A DNA stretch of 35,067 nt from Phycisphaerae bacterium (GTDB lineage: Bacteria; Planctomycetota; Phycisphaerae; JAAYCJ01): positions 1 through 35,067 of the forward strand of contig JAAYCJ010000101.1 of NCBI GenBank assembly GCA_012729815.1, given 5' to 3'. A model generated the notes under the pieces. The model was given only the letters and a program-made list of their open reading frames with translations, did no database searches and was not told the DNA's origin. How positions within the stretch are numbered: position 1 is the first letter of the stretch; each line of letters starts with the position of its first letter. Position numbers and translations under genes: made by a program. Of this stretch, positions 26,972 to 34,677 are shown one piece after another.

Positions 26972-28726
26972 GTGCGATCCCCAATGGCGGAAAACTCCGA
27001 GTGCATACCGACGCTGAGGCTGCTCGACCGCGGCGGCAGCGCGGTCGAAGGCGACCCGATCGCCCGGGCGGCCGGCATGCTCAGATCAGGCAACGTCCTG
27101 GCCGTCAAGGACCCGTGCGGATTCCACCTGATCTGCGACGCCGTTTCCACAACCGCGGTGCGGCGCCTGCGACAGTTGCTCCCCCGCCCCTACGCCCCGC
27201 TGGCCGTCATGGTCGCCAACACCGAAACCGCCGAGCGATGGTGCGAACTCGACGGCCATGAGCGCAGCCTCCTGGACGACCCGATCCGGCCGATCGTGAT
27301 CCTCCGACAGAAGCCCGCACAGACTGCTCTGCGCGACATCGCGCCGGGCCTCGATACACTGGGTGTGCGGCTGCCGTACGCACCGCACCATCACCGCCTG
27401 TTCGCCCAAGGACTTGCAGCGTTGGTCTACACGGGAGCCGGAATCGCCCACGACCGGGAGGCCCAGAACCGATTCCGCTGCCTCGTGGATGGCTTCCTGA
27501 CCCACGATCAGCCGCTTGAACGAAGCATGCCCGAAACGGTGCTTCAGCCGCGAAACGCGGGCCGCATGGTCCTGCGCCCCGGCCGCGGACTCTCCCCGCA
27601 AACCTTCGACCTTGGCCAAACCGCTCCGGACCCGATCCTGGCGGTGGGAACCGACAACAAGAACACGGTCGCCCTCGTCGAGGGCGGCCGCGCGGTGGTC
27701 AGCGAACAGATCGGCGATCTGGCCGACGACGCAGCCTTCGGAAGGTTCAAACAGGTCATCGCCGAGTTAACAGGATCTCTGAAACATCCTCCGCGATCCA
27801 TCGCCGCCGATCTGGATGGCGACGGCCGCGCCGCCCAATACGCCAACCAGCAACTCGAACTCGAAATGATCCAGGTCCAGCACCACCACGCCCACGCCGT
27901 CTCCTGCATGGTCGAACACGGCCTGAACGAACCGCTGATCGCCGTCGTCGCCGACGGAACGGGACTGGGACCGGACGGCACGCTGTGGGGCGGCGAACTC
28001 CTCCTGGCCGAACGCGCGGCGTTCCAGCGGCTCGGCCACCTCCAGTACTACCGCCTGCCGGGAGGGCGCACCGCCGCGAGGCAGACCTTCCGACCGGCCC
28101 TGGCATTGCTGCACCAGGTCTTCGGCGATCAGACGCTGACCCATCCGGTCGCAGCCGAGCTCTGCCCGGACCGCCGGATCCGCAAAGCCATTCTCGATAC
28201 GATCGTCCGCCAGATCGACTCCCCGCCGACCAGCAGCCTCGGCCGTCTCTTCGACGCCGCCGCGGCCATTACCGGCCTGGCGGGAGTCAACTACCACGCC
28301 GCCCACGGCCCGATGCTCCTCGAGGCCCAGGCCAACGGACGAACGGACGAAACCTACGGCTACGAACTGACTCGGCGCGACGGCCTGCTGATCCTGCAGC
28401 CGCAGAAGATCATCCGCCAAATGGCCGCCGATGTCGAATCCGCGACCGACCTGAGCCTGATCGCCGACCGCTTCCACAACGCCGTCGCCGCAATGCTGGC
28501 CGAAGCAACAGCGGTGCTGGCCAACGAGCGCAACTGCCGGCGGGTCGTGCTCTCCGGCGGATGCTTCGCCAACCGTTGCCTCAGCCGCCGCCTGCGGGAA
28601 AACCTCGAACGTTCCGGCCTAGAATGTTATGAACACCGCGAGATTCCCTGCTCCGCCGAGGGTATCTCGCTGGGCCAGGCCGCTTGTGCCGCGGCCCGTC
28701 GCATGGCGGATATGCACGATGATTGA
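26972..28726 (+). CDS. hypF: HypF-like carbamoyltransferase homologue lacking acylphosphatase and zinc-finger domains
   Basis: HypF normally has about 750 residues: acylphosphatase, zinc fingers, YrdC-like and Kae1-like domains. This 584-residue protein begins at the YrdC-like part (DPCGFHLICDA, LGVRLPYAPHHH). That domain looks degenerate: the usual TSGN is TGAG (154-157), HDRPIxRRxDDS is HDQPLERSMPET (from 178), and the basic residues of KxRPxKPLA are replaced (LPRPYAPLA). The Kae1-like domain (about 220-575) is well kept, with HHHAH (304-308), DGTGLGPDGTLWGGELLLA, SSLGRLFDAAAA and LSGGCFANRCLS. The start is GTG 26972 with AGGAG 4 bases upstream; ATG 26984 is possible. Normal HypF makes the thiocarbamate precursor of the hydrogenase CN ligands via HypE; that activity is doubtful here. 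A hypD-like gene follows. Confidence 0.8.
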   Translation: MRSPMAENSECIPTLRLLDRGGSAVEGDPIARAAGMLRSGNVLAVKDPCGFHLICDAVSTTAVRRLRQLLPRPYAPLAVMVANTETAERWCELDGHERSLLDDPIRPIVILRQKPAQTALRDIAPGLDTLGVRLPYAPHHHRLFAQGLAALVYTGAGIAHDREAQNRFRCLVDGFLTHDQPLERSMPETVLQPRNAGRMVLRPGRGLSPQTFDLGQTAPDPILAVGTDNKNTVALVEGGRAVVSEQIGDLADDAAFGRFKQVIAELTGSLKHPPRSIAADLDGDGRAAQYANQQLELEMIQVQHHHAHAVSCMVEHGLNEPLIAVVADGTGLGPDGTLWGGELLLAERAAFQRLGHLQYYRLPGGRTAARQTFRPALALLHQVFGDQTLTHPVAAELCPDRRIRKAILDTIVRQIDSPPTSSLGRLFDAAAAITGLAGVNYHAAHGPMLLEAQANGRTDETYGYELTRRDGLLILQPQKIIRQMAADVESATDLSLIADRFHNAVAAMLAEATAVLANERNCRRVVLSGGCFANRCLSRRLRENLERSGLECYEHREIPCSAEGISLGQAACAAARRMADMHDD

Positions 28727-28768
28727 CAAATCTCAACCGACAACCAACAGCCGGAAAGCGAGTCGCCG

Positions 28769-29854
28769 ATGCCCGATCTGATCGCCAAGGAAAAGAAGGT
28801 CCAAGCCGCCCTCGCCGATCTGGCCGCCGACGCCGCCAAACTCAACCGAACCGTGCGGATCATGGAGGTCGGCACAGGACACACCGTCGCCATCCAGCGG
28901 GCCGGCATCCGTGCCTTGCTGCCCGAAAACGTCAGACTCATCTCCGGCCCCGGATGCCCGATCTGCACCACCCCCACCGGATATATCGACGGCGCGATCG
29001 CCCTGGCCAAACGGCAGAACGTGCTGATCGCCACGTACGAGGATATGCTGCGGGTGCCCGGAACCGAATCCTCCCTCGCCCACGCCCGCGACGACGGCGC
29101 CCGCGTGCAAGCCGTCAGCTCCGCCTTCGAGGCGCATCTCCTGGCCAACCACAACCCCGACCAACCGGTCATCTTCGCCGCCGTCGGGTTCGAAGCCTCC
29201 GCGCCGACCACCGCCGACGTCCTGACCCGAGCCCGCAACGCGGACCTGCGGAACCTCTTCGTCCTCTCCGCCCACAAACTCATTGTGCCCGCGATGGAGC
29301 ACGTCGCAGCCGACAACGTCAACCGTATCGACGCCTTCCTCTGTCCGGGCAACCTCAGCGTCATGACCGGCTATCGGGCCTACGAACCCATCGTCGCCCG
29401 CCATCGCCGCCCCTGCGTGATCGCCGGTTTCGACCCGCCTCAGATCATCGAAGCCGTCGCCCGCATCGTCGCCCAACTCGCCGACAACGACGCCCGGGTC
29501 GAAAACGTCTACACCGCCGCCGTCGGGCCCGACGGCTACGCCCGGGCCTGGGAAATGATCGAACGGGTCTTCCGCGTCGAATCAGCCGAATGGCGAGGCT
29601 TCGGCACGATCCCCAACAGCGGCTTGGCAACCAACGACACCTACAAGCGTTTCGACGCCGCACAGGCCTTCGGCATCGACCTCCAGGGCACGGGCGAACG
29701 CCCCGGATGCCGCTGCGCCTACGTCATCACCGGCCACATCGATCCGCCCGAATGCCCCCTCTTCGGCCGCGCCTGCACGCCCGAACACCCCGTCGGCACC
29801 TGCATGGTCTCCACCGGCGGAGCCTGCCACGCCTGGTACAAATACCGCGGCTGA
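28769..29854 (+). CDS. hypD: HypD-like iron-sulfur protein lacking the conserved iron-binding cysteine
   Basis: This 361-residue protein has normal HypD length. HypD normally carries Fe(CN)2CO together with HypC during [NiFe]-hydrogenase maturation. The GPGCPIC motif (Cys63, Cys66) and the C-terminal [4Fe-4S] cysteines are intact (CRC, CPLFGRACTPEHPVGTCMVS, GGACHAWYKY). The N-terminal motif MEVCGGHTH reads MEVGTGHTV here: Gly35 stands at the site of Cys41 of E. coli HypD, 28 residues before the first CPIC cysteine exactly as in E. coli. That Cys is essential in hydrogenase maturation. The gene lies 42 bases after the hypF-like gene, with no room for hypC between, and no hypE or hydrogenase gene is in the window. 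Family call is firm; the loss suggests a different role. Confidence 0.85.
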   Translation: MPDLIAKEKKVQAALADLAADAAKLNRTVRIMEVGTGHTVAIQRAGIRALLPENVRLISGPGCPICTTPTGYIDGAIALAKRQNVLIATYEDMLRVPGTESSLAHARDDGARVQAVSSAFEAHLLANHNPDQPVIFAAVGFEASAPTTADVLTRARNADLRNLFVLSAHKLIVPAMEHVAADNVNRIDAFLCPGNLSVMTGYRAYEPIVARHRRPCVIAGFDPPQIIEAVARIVAQLADNDARVENVYTAAVGPDGYARAWEMIERVFRVESAEWRGFGTIPNSGLATNDTYKRFDAAQAFGIDLQGTGERPGCRCAYVITGHIDPPECPLFGRACTPEHPVGTCMVSTGGACHAWYKYRG

Positions 29855-29914
29855 CCGCCGTGCCGTCAGCCACAGGCCGCGCCGCTGCGATGTAGAACCC
29901 TCGCGTCCGCGACG

Positions 29915-30955
29915 CTACACGCCCATCAACGCCTTGCTGACCAGGTCCGCCACGCCCGCCTGATCGCTGTTCTTGCGAAGCCGCTCCAGCTTCTTCGCGT
30001 CGATCCGGTCGCAGCACGCGCTGAACCGCTTGAAGTTCCGAATGCTCCGGGCCACCGATTCGGCGTACTGCTTCTCGTTGTCCGTCCCGAACGGCTGAAC
30101 GTCAAAACCGATCAACCCGCGGTAGTTGTGCTGCTTGAGCACCCACACCGCCGAAAAACAGCCCATCACGTCCGCGTCGCCGAACGCGTAGTCCTGATCG
30201 AACGCCGGACGCGACTGGTCGTTCAGGTGCACGTGACCCAGCTTGCCCGCCGCCAGTCCCATCGACAGGTCCAGGGCGTAGCTCAACCCCGCCATCGTCG
30301 AGTGCGCCTTCTCCGGATTCAGCCCGACCCACTGGGCGTACTTCGGCTCCATCATCGAGATCAACCCCAGCGCGTCGCCCACCGTCCCGCCGTACATGTA
30401 GTTCCGCGGCTCGTTCGGCTTCGGCTCGAAGAGCACCGGAATCATCCGCTCCTCGCCGAACTGCGAAAGCCCGAACTCCACCAGCTCATTGAGCGCGTCC
30501 ACCATGTACTTCAAATGCGTGACGTGGTCCTTCGCGAACTCGTGGTCGAACCCAGCCGTGCCCACCCAGTAAACGTACACCTCCGCGTCGAGATCCTCGA
30601 TCCCAGCCGCCAGGTACTTCTTCGAAAAATCGATCGCCATCCGCCGAACCTTCGGATCGGGCGAATCGTACGCCCCGTTGATGAACTCCGGCCGCCGAAA
30701 CAGGTTCGCGGTCACCATGCCCGTCTTGAGCCCTTCCTTGTCGATCACCTTCCGAAACGCCCTCGCCTGGTCGGCCGGCAACTCCGTGTCGTGAAACTCC
30801 AAATGCGTCACGCCCGCCTTCCGCAACAGCGGTAGCTTCTTGGCCAAATCGATCGGCGCCCGCGTGCCCGACGTAAACCGCGACCCGCCGCCGTTGACGT
30901 TCCACTCGCCCGCCGCGAACGCCGAACCGAACTTGTGCTGAAACTTCGGAATCAT
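29915..30955 (-). CDS. Xylose isomerase family protein
   Basis: This 346-residue protein follows the xylose isomerase plan: catalytic His55 in THLEFHDTEL, EPKPNEPRNYMYGGTVGDAL (catalytic Lys and metal Glu), GLNPEKAHSTMAGL (metal Glu and His), FDQDYAFGDAD (metal Asp pair) and GFDVQP (metal Asp). The strand that reads HIDLN in typical enzymes is HVHLN here, so one metal-1 Asp appears to be His. It is shorter than usual (about 385-440). I place the start at ATG 30955, preceded by GGAGG at 7 bases. The frame stays open to 31117, but that extension covers the promoter and ribosome binding site of the divergent gene and does not resemble the family. It may isomerise xylose or another aldose released by the hydrolases. 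Confidence 0.75.
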   Translation of the reverse strand: MIPKFQHKFGSAFAAGEWNVNGGGSRFTSGTRAPIDLAKKLPLLRKAGVTHLEFHDTELPADQARAFRKVIDKEGLKTGMVTANLFRRPEFINGAYDSPDPKVRRMAIDFSKKYLAAGIEDLDAEVYVYWVGTAGFDHEFAKDHVTHLKYMVDALNELVEFGLSQFGEERMIPVLFEPKPNEPRNYMYGGTVGDALGLISMMEPKYAQWVGLNPEKAHSTMAGLSYALDLSMGLAAGKLGHVHLNDQSRPAFDQDYAFGDADVMGCFSAVWVLKQHNYRGLIGFDVQPFGTDNEKQYAESVARSIRNFKRFSACCDRIDAKKLERLRKNSDQAGVADLVSKALMGV

Positions 30956-31003
30956 GAACTTGCCTCCGTATGTCCGTTGATATTCCTGTCCGTCGATGGC
31001 ATT

Positions 31004-31032
31004 ACCATACCGCCGCCGCCCATCCCGGTCAA
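31004..31032 (-). promoter_or_regulatory. Candidate promoter of the xylose-isomerase-like gene
   Basis: Minus-strand TTGACC (31027-31032) and TATGGT (31004-31009) have 17-base spacing and lie about 50 bases before the start codon at 30955. Confidence 0.4.
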
Positions 31033-31061
31033 CTCCGCTCCGCCAAACCCGCCGATCTTCC

Positions 31062-31089
31062 TTGAATGCCCGACGCGGCGCGGTATCAT
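31062..31089 (+). promoter_or_regulatory. Promoter of the flavoprotein gene
   Basis: TTGAAT at 31062-31067 and TATCAT at 31084-31089 are separated by 16 bases, about 30 bases upstream of the ATG at 31121. Confidence 0.45.
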
Positions 31090-31120
31090 ACACCCAAGCC
31101 ACTTTTCGGGAGGACAATCA

Positions 31121-31708
31121 ATGGCCAAAAAGATCATCGTGCTCGCCGGCAGCCCGCGTAAGGATGGAAACACCAACACTGTCGTCCACTGGTTCGCCGA
31201 CGCGGCCCGCAAAGCCGGCGGACACGTCGACGTGATCGACACCTCAGCCCTCAACTACGCCGCCACCGGATGCACCGAGTGCATGGGCTGCCAGCGGTCC
31301 GACAAATTCGAATGCGTCATCGACGACCAGGCCTCCCCCGTCATCGCCCGAATCCCCGACTACGACGTCCTGGTCCTCGCCACCCCCGTCTTCTGGTTCG
31401 GACCCAGCGCCCAACTCAAACTGACCCTCGACCGGACCTTCGCCCTCATGAAATTTGACGACCAGAAAGGCCCCTACGGCCCCGGCAAACCCACCACCCT
31501 CTGCCTGATCGCCACCGCCGGCGGCGACCTCGAAGCCGGACTCAACCAGGTCGACGCCACCTTCCGCACCGCCGCCGTCTTCATGAAATGCCGTTACGAA
31601 TCGCTCCTGGTCCCGCTGGCTCCGCCCAACCCCACGGAACTCCAGGGCCGCGTCGACGTGAAAACCTCAGCCGCCGAACTCGGACGACGAATGGCCACCG
31701 AAGCTTGA
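31121..31708 (+). CDS. NADPH-dependent FMN reductase / iron-sulfur flavoprotein family
   Basis: This 195-residue protein has the flavodoxin-like start IIVLAGSPRKDGNTNT, whose SPRKxGNT loop binds the FMN phosphate. At about residue 50 a cysteine cluster (CTECMGCQRSDKFEC) has the compact spacing seen in iron-sulfur flavoproteins. The segment VLATPVFWFGPSAQLKLTLDR is the conserved NADPH-dependent FMN reductase motif. Likely role: electron transfer or reduction of quinones or other small molecules in the cytoplasm. GGGAGG at 31108-31113 supports ATG 31121; the frame is open further upstream, but that part overlaps the promoter. Confidence 0.8.
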   Translation: MAKKIIVLAGSPRKDGNTNTVVHWFADAARKAGGHVDVIDTSALNYAATGCTECMGCQRSDKFECVIDDQASPVIARIPDYDVLVLATPVFWFGPSAQLKLTLDRTFALMKFDDQKGPYGPGKPTTLCLIATAGGDLEAGLNQVDATFRTAAVFMKCRYESLLVPLAPPNPTELQGRVDVKTSAAELGRRMATEA

Positions 31709-31734
31709 CGCCCGGCGGCGAGCATAGCTATAAT
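31705..31734 (+). promoter_or_regulatory. Promoter of the lipoprotein genes
   Basis: TTGACG at 31705-31710 (overlapping the upstream stop codon) and a perfect TATAAT at 31729-31734, with 18-base spacing, lie about 40 bases before the ATG at 31773. Confidence 0.6.
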
Positions 31735-31772
31735 CGCCACAAAGTCCACACTCATAGCAGGTAGAGGCAACC

Positions 31773-32393
31773 ATGCAAAAAACAAACCGAATCGGCATCG
31801 GCTCGGGATGGCCAAACCTGGCCGCAACCGCCTTACTGACCGTCCTGATCGGCTGCAACGCCCAAACGCGGCGGTTCGAATCCGGTGGTCAGCCCATCGC
31901 CCCGGACAAACCCGTCGCCACCGCCCCAGCCGACCGCTCAATGACCGTCCTGCTCCCCGAAAAAATCGACGTCCTGCCCTTCACCAAACCCGCCAGCTTC
32001 GACGACGACGCCGTGCCCGACGGCCTCGAAGTCGTCCTGCGCCCCCTCGACGAACTCGGCGACCAGACCAAAGCCGTCGGTACCTTCCGCTTCGAAACCT
32101 ACGCCTTCCACAAGGCCAGCACCGACCCGCGCGGCCCGCGCCTGGGAATCTGGGAAGTCGACCTCAGCACCCCCGAAGCACAGAAGGAACACTGGGACGC
32201 CATCACCCGTACCTACCGATTCCGCCTCGGCTGGGCCGGCGAAAAAATCCAGCCGGGCAAGTACGTCCTCGAAGTCACCTACATCAGCCCCTGGGGCGAT
32301 CGCCTCAACGCCGTCCACGTCCTCGAGGCCCAGATGCCGCGAGGGCTGATCAAGGAACGGGTCGAGCAACGGCAGCGTCAAGGACTGTTCTAA
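31773..32393 (+). CDS. Lipoprotein of unknown function
   Basis: This 206-residue protein has a lipoprotein signal (AATALLTVLIGC, with lipidated Cys28), a Pro/Ala-rich linker and a globular domain with many beta strands (GLEVVLRPLDELGD, VGTFRFETYAFHK, GKYVLEVTYISPWGDRL). I do not recognise a catalytic motif. It probably sits in the outer or inner membrane facing the periplasm. It is followed after 27 bases by another small lipoprotein gene and then lpxB, which suggests an envelope-related operon. Confidence 0.7.
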   Translation: MQKTNRIGIGSGWPNLAATALLTVLIGCNAQTRRFESGGQPIAPDKPVATAPADRSMTVLLPEKIDVLPFTKPASFDDDAVPDGLEVVLRPLDELGDQTKAVGTFRFETYAFHKASTDPRGPRLGIWEVDLSTPEAQKEHWDAITRTYRFRLGWAGEKIQPGKYVLEVTYISPWGDRLNAVHVLEAQMPRGLIKERVEQRQRQGLF

Positions 32394-32420
32394 AAAGGGT
32401 TCTTTCAAGGAAGCACGCGA

Positions 32421-32726
32421 ATGAGTTACCGTCTGACCCCCCTGTTGGTGTTGTCCGTCGCACTGATCCTGATCGTCGGCTGCGAAAAGAAACTCACCCG
32501 CGACAACTGGGAGATGATCAAGATCGGCGCCTACGAAAAGGTCGACGTCGAAGACACCCTCGGCAAGCCCCAAACCAAGCCCTTCGACGACCTCTGGTGG
32601 TATCACGAAGGGTCGCGGGAGGCCAAAATCTACTTCGAAGCCGACGGCACCGTCAAAGCCAAAAAATGGCTCAACGCCAAGACCGGCGAAACCGCCGTCG
32701 TCCCCGAAGGCTGGATCGAAAAATAG
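32421..32726 (+). CDS. Small BamE/SmpA-like lipoprotein
   Basis: This 101-residue lipoprotein has the lipobox LIVGC (Cys21). The mature part reads NWEMIKIGAYEKVDVEDTLGKPQT, then WWYHEG, then AKIYFEADGTVKAKKW. This matches the BamE/SmpA-OmlA fold pattern: a 'G.....V...LG.P' helix pair followed by a Trp-Tyr strand and 'F..dGtV'. BamE helps assemble outer-membrane proteins, but many planctomycete lipoproteins share only the fold, so the role is inferred. Confidence 0.6.
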   Translation: MSYRLTPLLVLSVALILIVGCEKKLTRDNWEMIKIGAYEKVDVEDTLGKPQTKPFDDLWWYHEGSREAKIYFEADGTVKAKKWLNAKTGETAVVPEGWIEK

Positions 32727-32807
32727 AACGAACGCCCGGAGTGCGGGAACGAGCCGGGATGCACACATCAACGCGCGGCGAACCCCCGCGATCCAACGGG
32801 TAACCAC

Positions 32808-33968
32808 GTGATCATCGTCTCGGCTTTGGACAATTCCGGTCAGGCCCACGCAGCGGACCTGGTGCGGGCCCTGCGAACCCGACTCCCCCACGAGCAATTC
32901 GTCGGGGTCGGCGGCAAAGACCTTGCCGCCGCCGGTTGCCAACTCGTCCACGACATCTCCGAAACCTCAGCCATGCTCACCGGCGTGGTCGCCGCGACGA
33001 GCTGGGCCATACCCCTCTACCGCGAACTGATCCGACGAATGGCCCACGACGACGTCAAGCTGGTCATCCTCGTCGACAGCCCAACCTTCAACCTCCCGCT
33101 CGCCAAAGCCGCAAAAAAACGCGGCATCAAGACCCTCTACTACATCGCCCCGCAAGTCTGGGCCTGGGCCAAATTCCGCGTCCGACGCGTCCGCAAACGA
33201 GTCGACCGCCTCGCCGTCATCCTGCCCTTCGAGGAACCCTTCTTCCGCGAACACGGCATCGACGCCACCTTCGTCGGCCATCCCTTCATCCACCGCGTCC
33301 GCCAGACCCCGATCGACCCCCATCTCTCAGCCGAACTGGACTCCCTGCCCGGACCGCGAATCCTGCTCATGCCCGGCTCCCGACGCGGCGTCGTCGATCA
33401 ACTCCTCCCCGTCCAGCTTCGCCTCCTGCAGCGACTCTTCGACCGCTTTCCATCCGCCTCTGCCCAAATCGCCGCATGGCCCGGACTCACCGCCGAAATC
33501 GCCCATCAGGTCGACAAATCCGGCCTCGACGTCTCCCTCCGAAAGCTCTCCACCGCACCACACTCCGTCTCGGTCCTCGACGAGCACCGCGCAACCCTGA
33601 TCGCACGAACCGACCTCGCCCTCGTCGCCTCGGGCACCGCCACCCTCGAAGTCGCCTGGCATGGCCGGCCCATGATCGTCATGTACAACGCCTCCAAACT
33701 CATGTACCACGCCGTCGCCCGATGGCTCATCCGCACCAAACACCTCTCGCTCATCAACATCCTCGCCCAACAGCACGTCGTCCCCGAATTCATGCCCTAC
33801 ATCCGAGACGAAAACGAAGTCTTCGACACCGCCGCGTCACTCCTCGCCGACCCCGCCAAGGCCGAACAACTCGGCCGCCAACTCCGACAAACCCTCGCCC
33901 CCCTCGAAACCGACCGCGACCCAGCCGACAAAACCGCCGACCTCGCCCTCGACCTCATCAACCGCTGA
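32808..33968 (+). CDS. lpxB: Lipid-A-disaccharide synthase (LpxB)
   Basis: This 386-residue protein matches LpxB, the inner-membrane-associated glycosyltransferase that joins UDP-2,3-diacylglucosamine to lipid X in lipid A synthesis. Family features are VGVGGKDLAAAG, LVILVDSPTFNLPLAKAAK, LYYIAPQVWAWAKFRVRRV, LPFEEPFFREHGIDATFVGHP, ILLMPGSRRGVV and LVASGTATLEVAWHGRPMIVMY. The first motif, usually SAGExSGDxHGA, is altered (SALDNSGQAHAA). Start is GTG 32808 with only a weak upstream purine run. It points to an outer membrane with lipid A. Confidence 0.88.
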   Translation: MIIVSALDNSGQAHAADLVRALRTRLPHEQFVGVGGKDLAAAGCQLVHDISETSAMLTGVVAATSWAIPLYRELIRRMAHDDVKLVILVDSPTFNLPLAKAAKKRGIKTLYYIAPQVWAWAKFRVRRVRKRVDRLAVILPFEEPFFREHGIDATFVGHPFIHRVRQTPIDPHLSAELDSLPGPRILLMPGSRRGVVDQLLPVQLRLLQRLFDRFPSASAQIAAWPGLTAEIAHQVDKSGLDVSLRKLSTAPHSVSVLDEHRATLIARTDLALVASGTATLEVAWHGRPMIVMYNASKLMYHAVARWLIRTKHLSLINILAQQHVVPEFMPYIRDENEVFDTAASLLADPAKAEQLGRQLRQTLAPLETDRDPADKTADLALDLINR

Positions 33969-34023
33969 CCGGTCTCTTCGCACCCAAACCCTATACAGCA
34001 ACCCTTGTGGTTGACCTCCCCCA

Positions 34024-34055
34024 AATCAACAATCAGCAATCAGAAATCAGCAATT
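34024..34055. repeat. Degenerate 7-bp tandem repeat (AATCNNN type)
   Basis: AATCAAC-AATCAGC-AATCAGA-AATCAGC-AATT, a seven-base period, in the gap after lpxB. It is the same repeat family as at 1258-1283 (opposite orientation) and 1326-1358. Confidence 0.65.
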
Positions 34056-34066
34056 CCCCCTCGTCA

Positions 34067-34084
34067 TCCCCGCGCAGGCGGGGA
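34067..34084. repeat. REP-type palindrome
   Basis: TCCCCGC and GCGGGGA form a perfect 7-bp stem around GCAG, within the context TCATCCCCGC...GCGGGGACCCA that is typical of dispersed REP elements. It sits between the heptamer repeat and the longer repeat starting at 34094. Confidence 0.55.
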
Positions 34085-34093
34085 CCCACCCAC

Positions 34094-34182
34094 GTAGGGT
34101 GGATGTTCCTACATCCACCATCCCCCTCTCGCCGGCATCGCGAAATGGCCAGCTCGCGCTCCACGGGCACATGAACCCTGGC
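34094..34182. repeat. Interspersed palindromic repeat, copy A
   Basis: A segment of about 90 bases closely matches 34678-34770. It contains a 9-bp hairpin (GGTGGATGT-TCCT-ACATCCACC at 34098-34119) and a shared tail with GCGCTCCACG and ACATGAACCC. No coding frame is preserved, so this is probably a non-autonomous mobile or BIME-like repeat. Confidence 0.65.
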
Positions 34183-34232
34183 CAGCAACTTCTCATAAAA
34201 AACTCGCAGCATCGCTCCGCCACCTGACAGCC

Positions 34233-34238
34233 TATAAT
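34233..34238 (+). promoter_or_regulatory. -10 element upstream of the guanidine riboswitch
   Basis: A perfect TATAAT sits about 19 bases before the riboswitch aptamer, so transcription would start near 34245. No convincing -35 box is visible. Confidence 0.45.
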
Positions 34239-34256
34239 TGTAGCGCCGGTTCCGGC

Positions 34257-34297
34257 CCGGACGATGAGCGACGTACCCGGTTAAGACAAGACGACGC
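34257..34297 (+). promoter_or_regulatory. Guanidine-III riboswitch (ykkC-III)
   Basis: The 41-base segment matches the ykkC-III class as I recall it: CCGGACGA at 34257-34264, GTACCCGG at 34273-34280, then AAGACAAGACG and a closing ACGACGC at 34291-34297. GCGACGT (34268-34274) pairs with ACGACGC with one A-A mismatch, and the two CCGG blocks (34257-34260, 34277-34280) form the pseudoknot. The class senses free guanidine and switches on guanidine export or breakdown genes. Here it lies between a TATAAT and a Gdx/SugE exporter gene, with the AGGAG of that gene 17 bases after the aptamer, which is consistent with control of translation initiation. Confidence 0.9.
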
Positions 34298-34326
34298 ACA
34301 TGGCTTCTGAGGCAAGGAGTGTCACC

Positions 34327-34644
34327 ATGCCGTGGTTGTTGCTTGTCATCGCCGGCCTGATCGAAGCGGCCTGGGCCGTGGGGCTCACGTGCACCGAGGG
34401 CTTCACCAAACCCCTTCCATCCGTCCTGACCATCATGGGAATCGTCGTCAGCATGTACCTGCTCGCACTCGCGGCGCGGACACTGCCCATCGGCACAGCC
34501 TATGCCGTCTGGGTCGGCATCGGCGCTTTCGGCGCGGTCGTCCTCGGCATCGCGCTCCTCGGCGAGCCCGCCACGCCGGCGAGGCTCTTCTTCCTCTCGC
34601 TGTTGATGACCGCGATCATCGGCCTGAAACTCTCAACCCACTGA
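34327..34644 (+). CDS. sugE: Guanidinium exporter of the SMR family (Gdx/SugE)
   Basis: This 105-residue protein has the four membrane helices of the small multidrug resistance family, with the conserved membrane Glu in [14 protein letters not shown] and the Gdx-type sequence [11 protein letters not shown] and [12 protein letters not shown]. Gdx proteins export guanidinium in exchange for protons, as antiparallel dimers in the inner membrane. AGGAG at 34315-34319 supports ATG 34327; an in-frame ATG at 34300 would start at the edge of the riboswitch and lacks a ribosome binding site. The guanidine-III riboswitch upstream confirms the substrate prediction. Confidence 0.9.
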   Translation: MPWLLLVIAGLIEAAWAVGLTCTEGFTKPLPSVLTIMGIVVSMYLLALAARTLPIGTAYAVWVGIGAFGAVVLGIALLGEPATPARLFFLSLLMTAIIGLKLSTH

Positions 34645-34677
34645 TGCCGATCTCCGCCAACTCCGCCCACAAGTCGT

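Noticed and set aside
26972-28726. Reading the HypF-like protein as a TobZ-type antibiotic carbamoyltransferase.
   Set aside because: TobZ-type enzymes have the Kae1-like domain first and YrdC second; here YrdC comes first as in HypF, and a HypD homologue follows.
30956-31117. N-terminal extension of the xylose-isomerase-like gene to TTG 31117.
   Set aside because: ATG 30955 has a strong GGAGG site, the extension does not resemble the family, and it would run across the promoter and ribosome binding site of the divergent gene.
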